From Pelomonas sp. Root1217 (lineage in GTDB: Bacteria; Pseudomonadota; Gammaproteobacteria; Burkholderiales; Burkholderiaceae_C), in assembly GCF_001425705.1 (NCBI RefSeq), contig NZ_LMDC01000001.1, positions 1,097,814 to 1,161,813 of the forward strand: 64,000 bases of DNA, in the 5' to 3' direction. This document shows, one piece after another, positions 27,141-35,798 of this stretch. Numbering within the stretch: position 1 is the first letter of the stretch; each line of letters starts with the position of its first letter. Position numbers and translations under genes: made by a program. The notes under the pieces are model-generated. The model did not search any database. It saw only the letters and a program-made list of their open reading frames with translations, and was not told the origin of the DNA.

Positions 27141-27935
27141 CTACCCAGCCACCATCTCGAAATAGCGTTCAAACGACGCGTCCACCGCCGCCCGCCCGCC
27201 GCCGATGATGTTCAGCCCCCACGTGAACCCATAGACGTCGTCGAATGGAACCCCACGCAGCCTCGCCTGCGTCTCCCTCACCAACGCCGGCCTTGCCGGC
27301 ACATGGTTGGGCACGCTGTACATGAAGCTCACATGCCGCCGGTCCTGGGCCACATGCAGCGCATCACCCGCCAGCAGCAGCGAGCGTCCGTCACCCGACC
27401 AGTGCAGCACCGTGCTGCCGGGGAAATGCCCCGGGCAGCGCAGCAGCGTCGCGCCGCGCCCCAGGTCCAGCGTGTCGCCGCGCCAGAACTCCACCCAGCG
27501 CGAGCAACGCGCCACCCATTCCCGGTCGTTCTCGTGTACGAAGATGGGCACGCCGCCCAACGCGTCGCTCCAGCGCACCATGGCCGAATAGAAATGCGGG
27601 TGGGAGATGGCGATGCGCTCGACGCCGCCGCGCCGCTTCAGCTCGGCCACCGCCTCATCGGTGACCAGCGCCGTGCTTTCCCAGAGCAGACCCGCCTCGG
27701 CCAGATGCAGCGCCCGCTGTGGAATCGCAAAGCCGGGCGTGACACCGATGCCGAACAGCGCGTGATCCATCTCCAGCCGGTTGCGGTGGAGGGTGGCCAA
27801 CTCGTCATGTGTCGTCCAGGCCTGCCCTTGCCAGCCGACGTACTGCCGCTCGTCGCTACAGATGCGGCACAGCCCCGGCGGCTGGGCGCTGTCGTCGTGC
27901 TCGGTGCCGCAGGTGCGGCACATGAAGTGGGCCAT
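27141..27935 (-). CDS. MBL-fold metallohydrolase-like protein with N-terminal zinc ribbon
   Basis: A 264-residue cytoplasmic protein. Residues 6-26 form a zinc ribbon (CRTCG ... CRICSD). The rest is a metallo-beta-lactamase fold, but the usual HxHxDH motif is replaced by SHPHFYSAM near residue 110, keeping only part of the ligand set; later landmarks are LRCPGHFPGSTVLHW near 160 and LLLAGDALHV near 180. The substrate is unknown and the partly lost metal motif leaves catalysis uncertain. It lies between the convergent ANTAR-PilJ gene and a MocR-type regulator on the same strand. Confidence 0.82.
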   Translation of the reverse strand: MAHFMCRTCGTEHDDSAQPPGLCRICSDERQYVGWQGQAWTTHDELATLHRNRLEMDHALFGIGVTPGFAIPQRALHLAEAGLLWESTALVTDEAVAELKRRGGVERIAISHPHFYSAMVRWSDALGGVPIFVHENDREWVARCSRWVEFWRGDTLDLGRGATLLRCPGHFPGSTVLHWSGDGRSLLLAGDALHVAQDRRHVSFMYSVPNHVPARPALVRETQARLRGVPFDDVYGFTWGLNIIGGGRAAVDASFERYFEMVAG

Positions 27936-28009
27936 GGGGTGCTCCGTGATTTGCCAGGCCTACAGCCTAGGCAGGCCGGGCGGCCGGTCACAGAGCCAAG
28001 TTCAGCGAT

Positions 28010-29455
28010 TCAGAGGGTGCCAAGCGCTTTTGCGAGGCGACGCACGGCCTCGGGAATGCGCGCCGCCGTGACGCTGCCGTAGCCCAGCACCAGGCCGGAC
28101 ACATCGCCCTCGCCGAGCGCATAACGGCTCAGCGGCTCGACGCCGACACCGGCGGCCCAGGCGCGGCGCGTCAGCTCGTCGGCGTCGACGCCGGGCAGCG
28201 CCACGGCCAGGTGCAGGCCTGCAATGGCCGGGAAGATGTCCACCCGATCACCCAGATGGCGCGTGAGCATCTGCTCCAGCACGCGCCGCCTCTGGGCGTA
28301 CTCGGCGCGCATGCGGCGCACATGCCGCAACAGATGGCCCTCGGCGATGAAGTCGGCCACGGCGGCCTGCGTCAACGCCGGCGTGCCGAAACCGGCCGCA
28401 TGCTTGGCTGCCACCAACGCCTCGCGCGCCCAGGCCGGTGCCACGACATAGCCCAGGCGCAGCCCCGGCAGCATGCTCTTGGACAAGGTGCCGACGTAGA
28501 ACACGCGGCCATCGCGGTCCAGCGTCTTCAATGCATCCAAAGGCCGCGACGTGAAGCGGAACTCGCCGTCGTAGTCGTCCTCGATGACGACGGCCTGGTG
28601 CGCGGCGGCCCAATTCAGCAGGTCGCGGCGGCGCGGCAGCGACATCGCCATGCCCAGCGGCGCCTGATGCGATGGCGTCACGCAGACGATGCGCGCTTGC
28701 GCCGGCAGGGCGCTGACGACCAGCCCCTCAGCGTCCAGCGCTACCGGCGCCAGCCTTGCCCCCGCGCCCAGCAGCGCGGCGCGCAGCGGCGGGTAGCCGG
28801 GGTTCTCAACAGCCGCCAGCGTCTGGCCCGGTGTGACCAGCACGCGCGCGATCAGGTCGAAGGCCTGCTGGGCCCCAGCAGTGATGACCACGTCGTCCGC
28901 CGTGCAGGCCACGGCGCGGGACGACGACACATGGCCGGCGATGGCGGCCCGAAGCGCCGGCAGGCCTTGCGCCGGCGGATAGCTTGCCGGCTCGCGCGCG
29001 GCGGCCTGCAGCGCGCGCGTGTGCAGGCGGCGCAGCACGTCAAAAGGGAAGCTTGCCGTGTCTGGCATGCCGGTCTTGAAGTGATAGGCCGGCGCCGGGC
29101 CGCTGGTGAGCGCTGCCGGCCACCCGCCACTCTCGCCGCGCAGCCAGCGGCTGTCGGCCCAGGGCGCGACGCTGGCGCGGTCCGACACGCTCACCGCGGC
29201 CCGCGGCAGCTCGGCGACGAAGCTGCCACCCGCGCCGCGCGACTCCAGCCAGCCCTCGGACGCCAGCAGCTCATAGGCCGCCACCGCCGTGTTGCGTGAC
29301 ACGCCCATTTGCGCTGCCAGCTCGCGTGACGACGGCAGGCGCAGCCCCGGTGCGAGGCGCCCGCTGGCGATGGCGTCACGCAGCGCCGCATGCAGGCTGG
29401 CCAGGCGCGAACCGCGCGCGGCGAGCTGCAGATCGAGTTCCAGGCTTGGCTCCAT
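28010..29455 (-). CDS. MocR/PdxR-type regulator (GntR HTH + aminotransferase-like domain)
   Basis: A 481-residue PLP-dependent transcription regulator. The N-terminal GntR winged helix (LRDAIASGRLAPGLRLPSSRELA ... VSRNTAVAAYELL read as separate helices) is followed by a fold-type I aminotransferase-like domain: VVITAGAQQAFDLIAR, VENPGYPPLRAALL, VIEDDYDGEFRF, and the PLP-lysine loop GTLSKSMLPGLRLGY. Such proteins bind PLP and regulate vitamin B6, amino-acid or small-molecule genes, often a divergent neighbour; here that is a cupin dioxygenase-like gene at 29532. GAAGAGAAG precedes the ATG. Effector is not evident. Confidence 0.93.
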   Translation of the reverse strand: MEPSLELDLQLAARGSRLASLHAALRDAIASGRLAPGLRLPSSRELAAQMGVSRNTAVAAYELLASEGWLESRGAGGSFVAELPRAAVSVSDRASVAPWADSRWLRGESGGWPAALTSGPAPAYHFKTGMPDTASFPFDVLRRLHTRALQAAAREPASYPPAQGLPALRAAIAGHVSSSRAVACTADDVVITAGAQQAFDLIARVLVTPGQTLAAVENPGYPPLRAALLGAGARLAPVALDAEGLVVSALPAQARIVCVTPSHQAPLGMAMSLPRRRDLLNWAAAHQAVVIEDDYDGEFRFTSRPLDALKTLDRDGRVFYVGTLSKSMLPGLRLGYVVAPAWAREALVAAKHAAGFGTPALTQAAVADFIAEGHLLRHVRRMRAEYAQRRRVLEQMLTRHLGDRVDIFPAIAGLHLAVALPGVDADELTRRAWAAGVGVEPLSRYALGEGDVSGLVLGYGSVTAARIPEAVRRLAKALGTL

Positions 29456-29470
29456 GTCTTCTCTTCAATT

Positions 29471-29489
29471 TGGCTCTTTTGTGGAGCCA
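29471..29489. promoter_or_regulatory. Candidate operator between MocR-type regulator and cupin gene
   Basis: TGGCTC and GAGCCA form a perfect 6-bp dyad with a 7-bp spacer, 15 bp upstream of the regulator start and 43 bp upstream of the cupin gene. The placement suits autoregulation and control of the divergent gene. Confidence 0.35.
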
Positions 29490-29531
29490 TGCAAGCCGGC
29501 ACTCTAGCGCCCTGCAACACAGGAGATTGCC

Positions 29532-30029
29532 ATGAGCGCGATGACGACACCCTTCGACGGCCTGCAACCTCATGTTCGGGCCCACGTCGACGCAGCACTG
29601 CGCCGCGCCGGGCTGGACGCCTGGATTCCCGAAGGCCCGGGCAAGTGGTCGCTGCCGCTGCAGTTCCTTGCCGATGGCGGCTGGGTGGAGCTGATGCGGC
29701 TCACGCCGGGAACGAAGTTGACGCTGCACCGCCACCACGGCGAGGTGCATGGCCTGAACATGCAGGGCCAACGCCGCCTGGACGACGGCCGCATCATCAG
29801 TGCGGGCGACTATGTCTACGAGCCCGTCGGCAATGTCGACAGTTGGGAGGCCGTCGGCGACGAAGTGCTGGTGCTGCATGTCGTCGTGCGTGGCGACGTG
29901 GACTACGTGGCGGCCGACGGCACGGTGCAACGGCACATCACGACGGCCGACGTGATCGCCGGCTACCGTGACTTCTGCGCGTCGCGCGGCCTGACGCCGC
30001 GCCTCGCGCCAGCCGCGCCAGCCGCGTGA
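29532..30029 (+). CDS. Cupin protein related to 2,4'-dihydroxyacetophenone dioxygenase
   Basis: A 165-residue single-domain cupin. The metal motif is visible as LTLHRHHGEVHGLNMQG near residues 65-80 (two His, Glu, His) with a second cupin box around VLVLHVVVRGDVDYV near 115-130. This family includes 2,4'-dihydroxyacetophenone dioxygenase, which cleaves the ketone side chain; many members are uncharacterised. A good AGGAG precedes the ATG. It is divergent from the MocR-type regulator, its likely controller, and ends 4 bp from a convergent SDR gene. Confidence 0.85.
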   Translation: MSAMTTPFDGLQPHVRAHVDAALRRAGLDAWIPEGPGKWSLPLQFLADGGWVELMRLTPGTKLTLHRHHGEVHGLNMQGQRRLDDGRIISAGDYVYEPVGNVDSWEAVGDEVLVLHVVVRGDVDYVAADGTVQRHITTADVIAGYRDFCASRGLTPRLAPAAPAA

Positions 30030-30033
30030 GCTG

Positions 30034-30777
30034 TCAGGCCGCCAACGCCACCGCGTCGGCACCGGCGGGCAGGCGCATCGGGCAGCTGGGGTCCGTGGCC
30101 GCGCGCCACACAGCCAGGGCCACATCGTGCCCATGCGTGACCTCGCCCGCCGGCTGCTGCGCCCAGCTGGCAAACACCCGCTCGGCCAGCTCCGCATAGG
30201 CCTCGGGGATGCTGCCCTGCATGCGCGAGCGCGCGTTCTCGGCGAAGCGGGTGGTGGGCGAGCGGCCCGGCAGCACCACGCAGGCGCGGATGCCGAAGGG
30301 CTGCAACTCCAAGGCCAGCGACTCGGTGAACGCGTTCACCGCCGCCTTGCTCGCCGTGTAGACGGTCAGCAGCGGCAGCGCCTTCAGCGTCACGCTGGAC
30401 GTGACGTTGATGACCACGCCGGAGCGGCGCTCGCGCATCTGCGGCAGCAGCGCCTGGGTCATCGCCATCGTGCCGAAGGTGTTGGCCTCGAAGATCTCGC
30501 GCACGCCCGCCATGGGGATGCCTTCCAGCGCGCCCAGCAGGCCGATGCCGGCGTTGTTGACCAGCACGTCGATGGGACCGGCCGCGTCCACGCAGTAGCG
30601 GATGCTGGCGGCGTCGGTCACGTCCAGCGCCAGCACGCGCAGGCGTTCGCTGCGCGGCAGCAGGTCGTCGCGCGGCACGCGCATCGTCGCTACGACCTGC
30701 CAGCCCTGGTCGAGGAAGTGGCGCGCGGTTTCGAGGCCGAAGCCGGACGAGCAGCCGGTGATGAGCACGGTTTTCAT
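30034..30777 (-). CDS. Short-chain dehydrogenase/reductase (SDR family)
   Basis: A 247-residue classical SDR. Nucleotide-binding motif TGCSSGFGLETARHFL (residues 7-22), VLNNAG-equivalent VLVNNAGIG near 82, the catalytic Ser/Tyr/Lys in NVTSSVTLKALPLLTVYTASK near 130-150. The basic R near VVATMRVPRDD after strand 2 suggests NADP(H). A CAGGAG site sets the start at 30777. It is divergent from an AraC-family regulator, a common arrangement in which the regulator controls the oxidoreductase. Substrate unknown. Confidence 0.92.
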   Translation of the reverse strand: MKTVLITGCSSGFGLETARHFLDQGWQVVATMRVPRDDLLPRSERLRVLALDVTDAASIRYCVDAAGPIDVLVNNAGIGLLGALEGIPMAGVREIFEANTFGTMAMTQALLPQMRERRSGVVINVTSSVTLKALPLLTVYTASKAAVNAFTESLALELQPFGIRACVVLPGRSPTTRFAENARSRMQGSIPEAYAELAERVFASWAQQPAGEVTHGHDVALAVWRAATDPSCPMRLPAGADAVALAA

Positions 30778-30874
30778 GGGGAACTCCTGGGGGTTGGGGG
30801 ATACGCCACGATAGGGCGGCGACACAGGACTTCCTACAATCAGAAGTCCAAAAAACATTCGCGAACGTCCTGTC

Positions 30875-31771
30875 GTGACCGATCCCCTCGCCGAAGTTGT
30901 CGGCCTCCTGCAGCCCGGCGCGCGCTTTTCCAAGGTGGTTGCCGGGGCGGGCGACTGGCGGGTTCGCCGCGCCGACGCCGGCCTGCCCTTCTATGTGGTC
31001 GTGCTGGAGGGCGCCTGCCGCCTCACGGTCGACGGGCAGCCGCCGCTGGACCTGCAAGCCGGCGACTTCGCCCTGGTGCCCGCTTCGCTGCCTTTCACGA
31101 CCAGCAGCGCCGGCCCGGCCGCGGCCAACTTGCCCCTGACGCTGCCGGAGCGGCTGGCCGACGGCAGCTACCGCGTCGGCAACGCCGATGGCCCGGTCGA
31201 CGTGCGGCTGCTGGTGGGGCATTGCAGCTTCGGCTCGCCGGATGCGGCCTTGCTGGTCTCGCTGCTGCCGCAGCTGATGCATGTGCGCGGCGAGCCGCGG
31301 TTGACGGCGCTGGTACGGCTGCTCATTGATGAAACCGGCGCGGAGCGGCCCGCGCGCGACGAGGTGCTGGCGCGGCTGCTGGAGGTGCTGCTCATCGAGG
31401 CTCTGCGCTGTGCGGCCGGCACCGCCGCGTCGCCCGGCCTGGTGCGCGGCCTGGCCGACGTGCGCCTGGCCGCCGCGCTGCGCCGATTGCACGAAGCACC
31501 GGCCCAAGCCTGGACCGTCGCCTCACTGGCCCGGGAGGCGGCGCTGTCGCGCTCAGCCTTCTTCGAACGCTTCAACCGCGCGGTGGGCGTCGCGCCGATG
31601 AGCTATCTGCTGGCCTGGCGCATGGCTCTGGCGCGGCGGCTGTTGCGCGACGAGAGCCTGGGCGTGGCCGACGTGGCCGAGCGCGTCGGCTACAGCTCGG
31701 CCAGCACCTTCAGCGTGGCCTTCACGCGCCACGTGGGCCAGCCACCGGCGCGGTATGCGCGGTCTGCCTAG
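30875..31771 (+). CDS. AraC-family transcriptional regulator with cupin sensor domain
   Basis: A 298-residue regulator: an N-terminal AraC-type cupin (cupin_6) domain (FYVVVLEGACRLTVDG, LQAGDFALVPASLPF) and a C-terminal double HTH of about 100 residues (PAQAWTVASLAREAALSRSA, FNRAVGVAPMSYLLAWRM, DVAERVGYSSASTFSVAFTR). GTG start at 30875. It is divergent from the SDR gene over 97 bp, which probably holds its operator. Its stop codon overlaps by 4 bp with the stop of a convergent sensor kinase gene. Confidence 0.92.
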   Translation: MTDPLAEVVGLLQPGARFSKVVAGAGDWRVRRADAGLPFYVVVLEGACRLTVDGQPPLDLQAGDFALVPASLPFTTSSAGPAAANLPLTLPERLADGSYRVGNADGPVDVRLLVGHCSFGSPDAALLVSLLPQLMHVRGEPRLTALVRLLIDETGAERPARDEVLARLLEVLLIEALRCAAGTAASPGLVRGLADVRLAAALRRLHEAPAQAWTVASLAREAALSRSAFFERFNRAVGVAPMSYLLAWRMALARRLLRDESLGVADVAERVGYSSASTFSVAFTRHVGQPPARYARSA

Positions 31772-32907
31772 AACACCACCTCGACCCGCAACCCGCCTTC
31801 CGCCCGGTTGGCCAGCACCAGCAGCGCGCCCTGGCGGCGCACCAGTTGCTGGGCGATGTACAGGCCCAGCCCCGTGCCGCCGGTCTGGCGGTTGCGCGAG
31901 CCTTCAACGCGGCGGAAGGGCTGGTGCACACGCGCCAGCTCGGCCTCGGGGATGCCGGGGCCGTTGTCTTCCACGACCAGGCGGGTGACGCCGGCGGACA
32001 GCTCGACGCTGACCTGGGCGCTGCCCGCGTAGCGCAGTGCATTGCCGACGAGGTTGTCGACGACGCGGCGCAGCGCGACCGGGTCGGCACTGACGACGGC
32101 AGGCGGCCCCGCGAAACTGACGGCGGCGCCGGTCTCCGCCAGATCGTCGACCGCGGACTGGGCCAGCGCAGAAAGATCGACACGCTGCGGGTGCGCAGTC
32201 TCGGCCGGGCGGAACACCTCGATGACGCTTTCCACCAGCCGGTTCATCTCGCGGATGTCCTCGACGCAGCGCTCGCGCACGCTGCGCTCGACTTCGCCGG
32301 TTTCCAGCCGCAGCCGCATGCGGGTCAGCGGCGTGCGCAGGTCGTGGGAGATGGCCGCGATCATCAGGCCGCGCTCCTCGAACTGGCCGCTCAGCTCGGC
32401 CGCCATGCGGTTGAACACGGCGGCGGCGTCGCGCACCTCGCGGGTGCCGGCGGCCTCGTCGAGCGCAGGCGCCGGGCGGCCTTGTGCCAGCGCCGGCGTC
32501 AGCCCCTGCGCTGCGGCAACGAGGCGGCGCACGGGCTGGGCCAGCCAGCGCGAGCCCCACCAGGCCGCCAGAGCGATGACGAGCAGGCGCACACCGTAAT
32601 CCACGAGGCTGGAGCGCCAGGGCAGGTCGGGCGGCAGCGATGGGAAGGTGGGCACCCGGGCGACGTGTTCACTGCGCGGCGGCGGGCCGGCGTCGCCAAA
32701 TCCGCCGAAGCTGTCAGGTGGCGGGGGCATCGGGTGCGCGCGGTCACCATGCACGGGGGGTGGCCCGGGGCGCGCGTCCATGCCCGGCCCTCGCAGCGTC
32801 TGCGCCACCAGGCTCCAGGCCGCCAGATGGCTGAGCGCGAGGGCCGCCCACATCAGCAGGAACAGGCGCAAGCCCAGGCGATCCCAGTCCTTCCACGGCT
32901 TCAGCAC
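31768..32907 (-). CDS. EnvZ-type sensor histidine kinase
   Basis: A 379-residue membrane kinase: TM1 at 11-33 (LRLFLLMWAALALSHLAAW), a short Pro/Gly-rich periplasmic loop, TM2 near 95-118 (LLVIALAAWWGSRWLA), HAMP, HisKA with AISHDLRTPLTRMRL (His near 188), and HATPase boxes (NLVGNALRYAG, VEDNGPGIPEAEL, GGTGLGLYIAQQL). GTG start at 32907, overlapping the response-regulator stop. The operon order is dioxygenase-like lipoprotein, regulator, kinase, all overlapping. The very small periplasmic loop suggests sensing in or near the membrane. Confidence 0.93.
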   Translation of the reverse strand: MLKPWKDWDRLGLRLFLLMWAALALSHLAAWSLVAQTLRGPGMDARPGPPPVHGDRAHPMPPPPDSFGGFGDAGPPPRSEHVARVPTFPSLPPDLPWRSSLVDYGVRLLVIALAAWWGSRWLAQPVRRLVAAAQGLTPALAQGRPAPALDEAAGTREVRDAAAVFNRMAAELSGQFEERGLMIAAISHDLRTPLTRMRLRLETGEVERSVRERCVEDIREMNRLVESVIEVFRPAETAHPQRVDLSALAQSAVDDLAETGAAVSFAGPPAVVSADPVALRRVVDNLVGNALRYAGSAQVSVELSAGVTRLVVEDNGPGIPEAELARVHQPFRRVEGSRNRQTGGTGLGLYIAQQLVRRQGALLVLANRAEGGLRVEVVF

Positions 32908-33611
32908 GGGCTCACCTCGGCATCGAACAGATAGCCCTCGCCGCGCACGGTGCGGATCAGGCTGGGCTCTCGGGCGGTGTCGCCCAGCTTGGCGCGCAGC
33001 CGCGACACGGCCAGATCGATGCTGCGGTCGTTGACGTCGACACCGGGTGCGCGCGTCAGCTCGATGAGCTGGTCACGGCTGAGTACACGGCCTGGGCGCT
33101 GCGTGAAGGCCGCGAGCAGGCGGAATTCGGCGCTGGACAGCGCAATGCCGACGTCGTCGGCGTTGATGAGCTGGCGCGTCATGCGGTCGAAACGCCAGCG
33201 GCCAAAGCGCAGCAGGCGCGTGTCGTCCTGGGGGCCGGAGCCTTTGTTCGAACGACGCACCAGGGCCTGCAGCCGGGCGACGAGTTCGCGCGGCTCGAAA
33301 GGCTTGGCCAGGTAGTCGTCTGCGCCCAGCTCCAGGCCGACGACGCGGCTCATCGTGTCGCCGCGCGCGGTCAACATCAGCACCGGTGGTGAATCCGCCT
33401 GCGTCGAAAGCCAGCGCAACAGGGCAAGGCCATCCTCGCCGGGCAGCATCAGGTCGAGCACGATGACGTCGACCTGGCCACCCGTCAGCTGCTGGCGCAT
33501 GCCCCGTCCGTCGGCCGCCGCGCTGACCCGCCAGCCAAAGCCTTCCAGATAGGCCGTCAGGTTGGCGCGGATCTCTGCGTCGTCGTCGACGACGAGGCAG
33601 TGTCCATTCAT
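32901..33611 (-). CDS. OmpR-family response regulator
   Basis: A 236-residue regulator: receiver domain with LVVDDDAEIRA at the start, phospho-Asp in DVIVLDLMLPGEDG near 54, Lys in YLAKPFEPRE near 105, then an OmpR/PhoB winged helix (SSAEFRLLAAFTQRPGRVLSRDQL ending in TVRGEGYLF, read as separate motifs). The true start at 33611 (MNGHCLV) overlaps the stop of the upstream lipoprotein gene by ATGA; the longer frame beyond that is antisense noise over the lipoprotein gene. It pairs with the kinase at 31768-32907. Confidence 0.94.
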   Translation of the reverse strand: MNGHCLVVDDDAEIRANLTAYLEGFGWRVSAAADGRGMRQQLTGGQVDVIVLDLMLPGEDGLALLRWLSTQADSPPVLMLTARGDTMSRVVGLELGADDYLAKPFEPRELVARLQALVRRSNKGSGPQDDTRLLRFGRWRFDRMTRQLINADDVGIALSSAEFRLLAAFTQRPGRVLSRDQLIELTRAPGVDVNDRSIDLAVSRLRAKLGDTAREPSLIRTVRGEGYLFDAEVSPC

Positions 33612-34507
33612 GCAGAAATACCCACCTGTAGTCGGGCGACATAGCCGGCGCTGGCAGAGCCCGTCATCGTGGCCATCTGCGTTGAATAGCCGTCGCTGAA
33701 GATGCCGTCGCTGGACAGGCTGCTCGCGGCGTTGTTCGCGGCACTGTTGCCATAACCGCTGGTCGCGTAGACCGCCGTGTTGGACTCGGAGGGGAAGCAC
33801 AGTTGCGAGGTGCGCAGCTTGTTGTTCCAGTTCGTCGCCGTCGTCGTGCTGCGGTAGACCTCGAAGTGGATATGGGGCACGCGGCCCGCGTAGCAGCCCG
33901 GGTAGATCGTCTGAAAGACCGCCGTGCCATCGCTCCCAGTGGCCTGCACGCCGCGCAGGTAGTTCTCGCCGGTCACGCCGCTGGAGTACATGGAGTAGTG
34001 GCCCAGCGCATCGCAATGCCACAGGTAGATGGCATAGCCGGACAGGTCGGCGCAGGCCGCATTGGTGTTCACAAGCTCGATGATGACCTGAAGCGGCACG
34101 CCCGTGGCGACGCCGGTCGCGCCGGCGATGCTGGCGCGGATATCGCTGCGCACGATGCCGGACAGGGCCAGCGCGTTGGCGACGCTGCCGTTGGCGGTGT
34201 TGGAGCCGTCGCCCGGGTAGGGGCCTTCGGTCTCGGACGGGATGACGGAGCAGCTGGTGGTGGTCGTGGAGCCACCCGAGCTGCCGCCACCGGAGCTGGA
34301 CGATGAATCGCTCGTCATCGTCGCGCTGCTGCCTCCACCGCCACATCCGCTGAGCGCGATGCCGCTGGCGCCGGTGAGCGACATGGCGCCGGCGCCCAGC
34401 AGCCAGCGCAGCGCGGTGCGGCGCTCGAAGGCCTGCTGGTGCAGGCGGCTCAGGTCGTGGGCCAGGCCCAGGTCGTGGTCATGCTTGGCGTCGTGATCAT
34501 GGTGCAT
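33608..34507 (-). CDS. Intradiol ring-cleavage dioxygenase-like lipoprotein with His/Asp-rich N-terminus
   Basis: A 299-residue protein. The first 15 residues are metal-chelating in character (MHHDHDAKHDHDLGLAHD). Then come RRTALRWLLGAGAMSLTG and the lipobox ALSGC, so it is probably exported (twin-Arg-like) and lipidated. A Ser/Gly/Thr-rich linker precedes a dioxygenase fold: ETEGPYPGDGS, YAIYLWHCDALGHYS (Tyr/His iron ligands) and PHIHFEVYRS. AAGGAG sets the start. Exported members of this family exist but substrates are mostly unknown. It overlaps the response-regulator gene, tying it to a two-component system. Confidence 0.85.
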   Translation of the reverse strand: MHHDHDAKHDHDLGLAHDLSRLHQQAFERRTALRWLLGAGAMSLTGASGIALSGCGGGGSSATMTSDSSSSSGGGSSGGSTTTTSCSVIPSETEGPYPGDGSNTANGSVANALALSGIVRSDIRASIAGATGVATGVPLQVIIELVNTNAACADLSGYAIYLWHCDALGHYSMYSSGVTGENYLRGVQATGSDGTAVFQTIYPGCYAGRVPHIHFEVYRSTTTATNWNNKLRTSQLCFPSESNTAVYATSGYGNSAANNAASSLSSDGIFSDGYSTQMATMTGSASAGYVARLQVGISA

Positions 34508-34841
34508 TGCAGCTCCTTCTGGTGTCGGATGGAGGCATTGCATCGCTCGGATGTATCGAGCGGATCGGCAGATTGTGTCGGCGTGGACATATGGCGTTGA
34601 ATGCAACGCCGGCTGCACGCCGGCCTCGTCAACGAATGCGGCGTCGCTAGGGCGACGTGTCGGGCGGGTGAGCGCGACGGATCGCGGCGCCCGAGCGCCG
34701 CTGTCTATGCATTTCTGGTGAGCACGGCGTGCAGCCGGCGTTAAGCGGGTAGTGCTGGTGAAAGGGATAGCAGCGGGTCGCGTGTTGGCGCCATGCCAGT
34801 GCGTGTTTTCGCGCGCCGCTGATAGCGGCGCCGCGATGGCG
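34508..34841. other. Non-coding region with a long inverted repeat
   Basis: No supported gene. It holds a perfect 18-bp inverted repeat: arms 34605-34622 and 34725-34742, 102 nt apart, starting AACGCCGG and ending CCGGCGTT. The spacer is GC-rich and non-coding. The right edge reads GTTAAGC, like an integron core, but the left edge does not fit and no integrase or cassette is present. Confidence 0.5.
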
Positions 34842-34974
34842 TGCGGTTCAGGGCCTCTTCTTTGGTGACGTTCTTCTGGCCCCGCAGAAGAAAACCGAAG
34901 GTTTCGCCAAAGTTACCCGGCCGCCGGAACGGACCCCCGGCAATGCGGCGAGCGGACGCGCTCTACGCAAAAGC
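34842..34974 (+). repeat. Dispersed intergenic repeat, copy 1
   Basis: About 130 bp closely matching the reverse complement of 63886-64000. Shared blocks are GGGCCTCTTCTTTGGTGAC, TTCTTCTGGCCCCGCAGAAG (a stem of about 8 bp around GCCCCG), CCCGGCAATGC and CTCTACGCAAAAGC. This copy has about 17 bp extra after the hairpin. A 67-codon open frame across it (VTFFWPRRRK) is an artefact of the repeat. Confidence 0.85.
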
Positions 34975-34994
34975 ATTCCGCAGCCATCAACCCA

Positions 34995-35798
34995 TCAAGC
35001 CGCCTGCTCCACATGCGCATGTCGCGTATACAGAAAGTCGATGACCTCCTTGCGCGCCGCCACATAGCGAGCATCTTCCGCCAGCTCCACACGCATGCGG
35101 GGACGAGGAATGCCGACCTCCAGCACCTCGCCAATCGTCGCCGCCGGCCCATTGGTCATCATGACGATGCGGTCCGACAGCAGCACGGCTTCGTCCACGT
35201 CGTGGGTCACCATGACGACCGTGCTCTGCGTGCGCGCCACGATCTTCAGCAGCTCGTCCTGCAGCTTGGCGCGCGTCAACGCATCCAGCGCGCCGAAGGG
35301 CTCGTCCATCAGCAGCACCTTGGGCTCCATGGCCAGGGCGCGGGCGATGCCGACGCGCTGCTTCATGCCGCCAGAGATCTCATGCGGGCGCTTGTGCAGC
35401 GCGTGGCTCATGCCCACCAGCTCCAGCGCAGCGCGGGCGCGCACCTTGAGCTGGGCGGGACTCTCCTTGCCGCTGAAGACGGACTCGACCGCCAGCAGCA
35501 CGTTGTCCAGGCAGGAGAGCCACGGCAACAGGGAGTGGTTCTGGAACACCACCGCGCGCTCCGGGCCCGGCGCGGCGATCTCGCGGCCGTCGCAGATCAG
35601 CGCGCCCGAGGTCGGCGCCAGCAGGCCGGCGATGAGGTTCAGCAGCGTGGACTTGCCGCAGCCCGAGTGGCCGATCAAGGTGATGAACTCGCCGCGCTGC
35701 ACGTCGAGGTTGACGTCCTGCAGCGCATGGAAGCGCCCCTTGCGGGTGGCGAAGACCATTTCGGCGTTCTGCACTTGAATGAAAGGACGGGTCGTCAT
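34995..35798 (-). CDS. nrtC: Nitrate ABC transporter ATP-binding protein
   Basis: A 267-residue ABC ATPase of the nitrate/sulfonate/taurine (NrtCD/SsuB/TauB) type, energising import through NrtB. Walker A GHSGCGKSTLLN near 45-56, Q-loop VFQNHSLLPW, signature ISGGMKQRVGIA near 148, Walker B VLLMDEPFGALD, H-loop VTHDVDEA. It lacks the extra C-terminal NrtA-like domain of cyanobacterial NrtC, so it is the short, NrtD-like form. AGGAG sets the start. Separated from nrtB by 137 bp containing hairpins. Confidence 0.9.
   Translation of the reverse strand: MTTRPFIQVQNAEMVFATRKGRFHALQDVNLDVQRGEFITLIGHSGCGKSTLLNLIAGLLAPTSGALICDGREIAAPGPERAVVFQNHSLLPWLSCLDNVLLAVESVFSGKESPAQLKVRARAALELVGMSHALHKRPHEISGGMKQRVGIARALAMEPKVLLMDEPFGALDALTRAKLQDELLKIVARTQSTVVMVTHDVDEAVLLSDRIVMMTNGPAATIGEVLEVGIPRPRMRVELAEDARYVAARKEVIDFLYTRHAHVEQAA

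Noticed and set aside
34605..34749. Possible integron attC site
   Set aside because: The right edge GTTAAGC fits the GTTRRRY core, but the left edge does not fit RYYYAAC, the stem lacks the extrahelical bases typical of attC, and no integrase or cassette is present.
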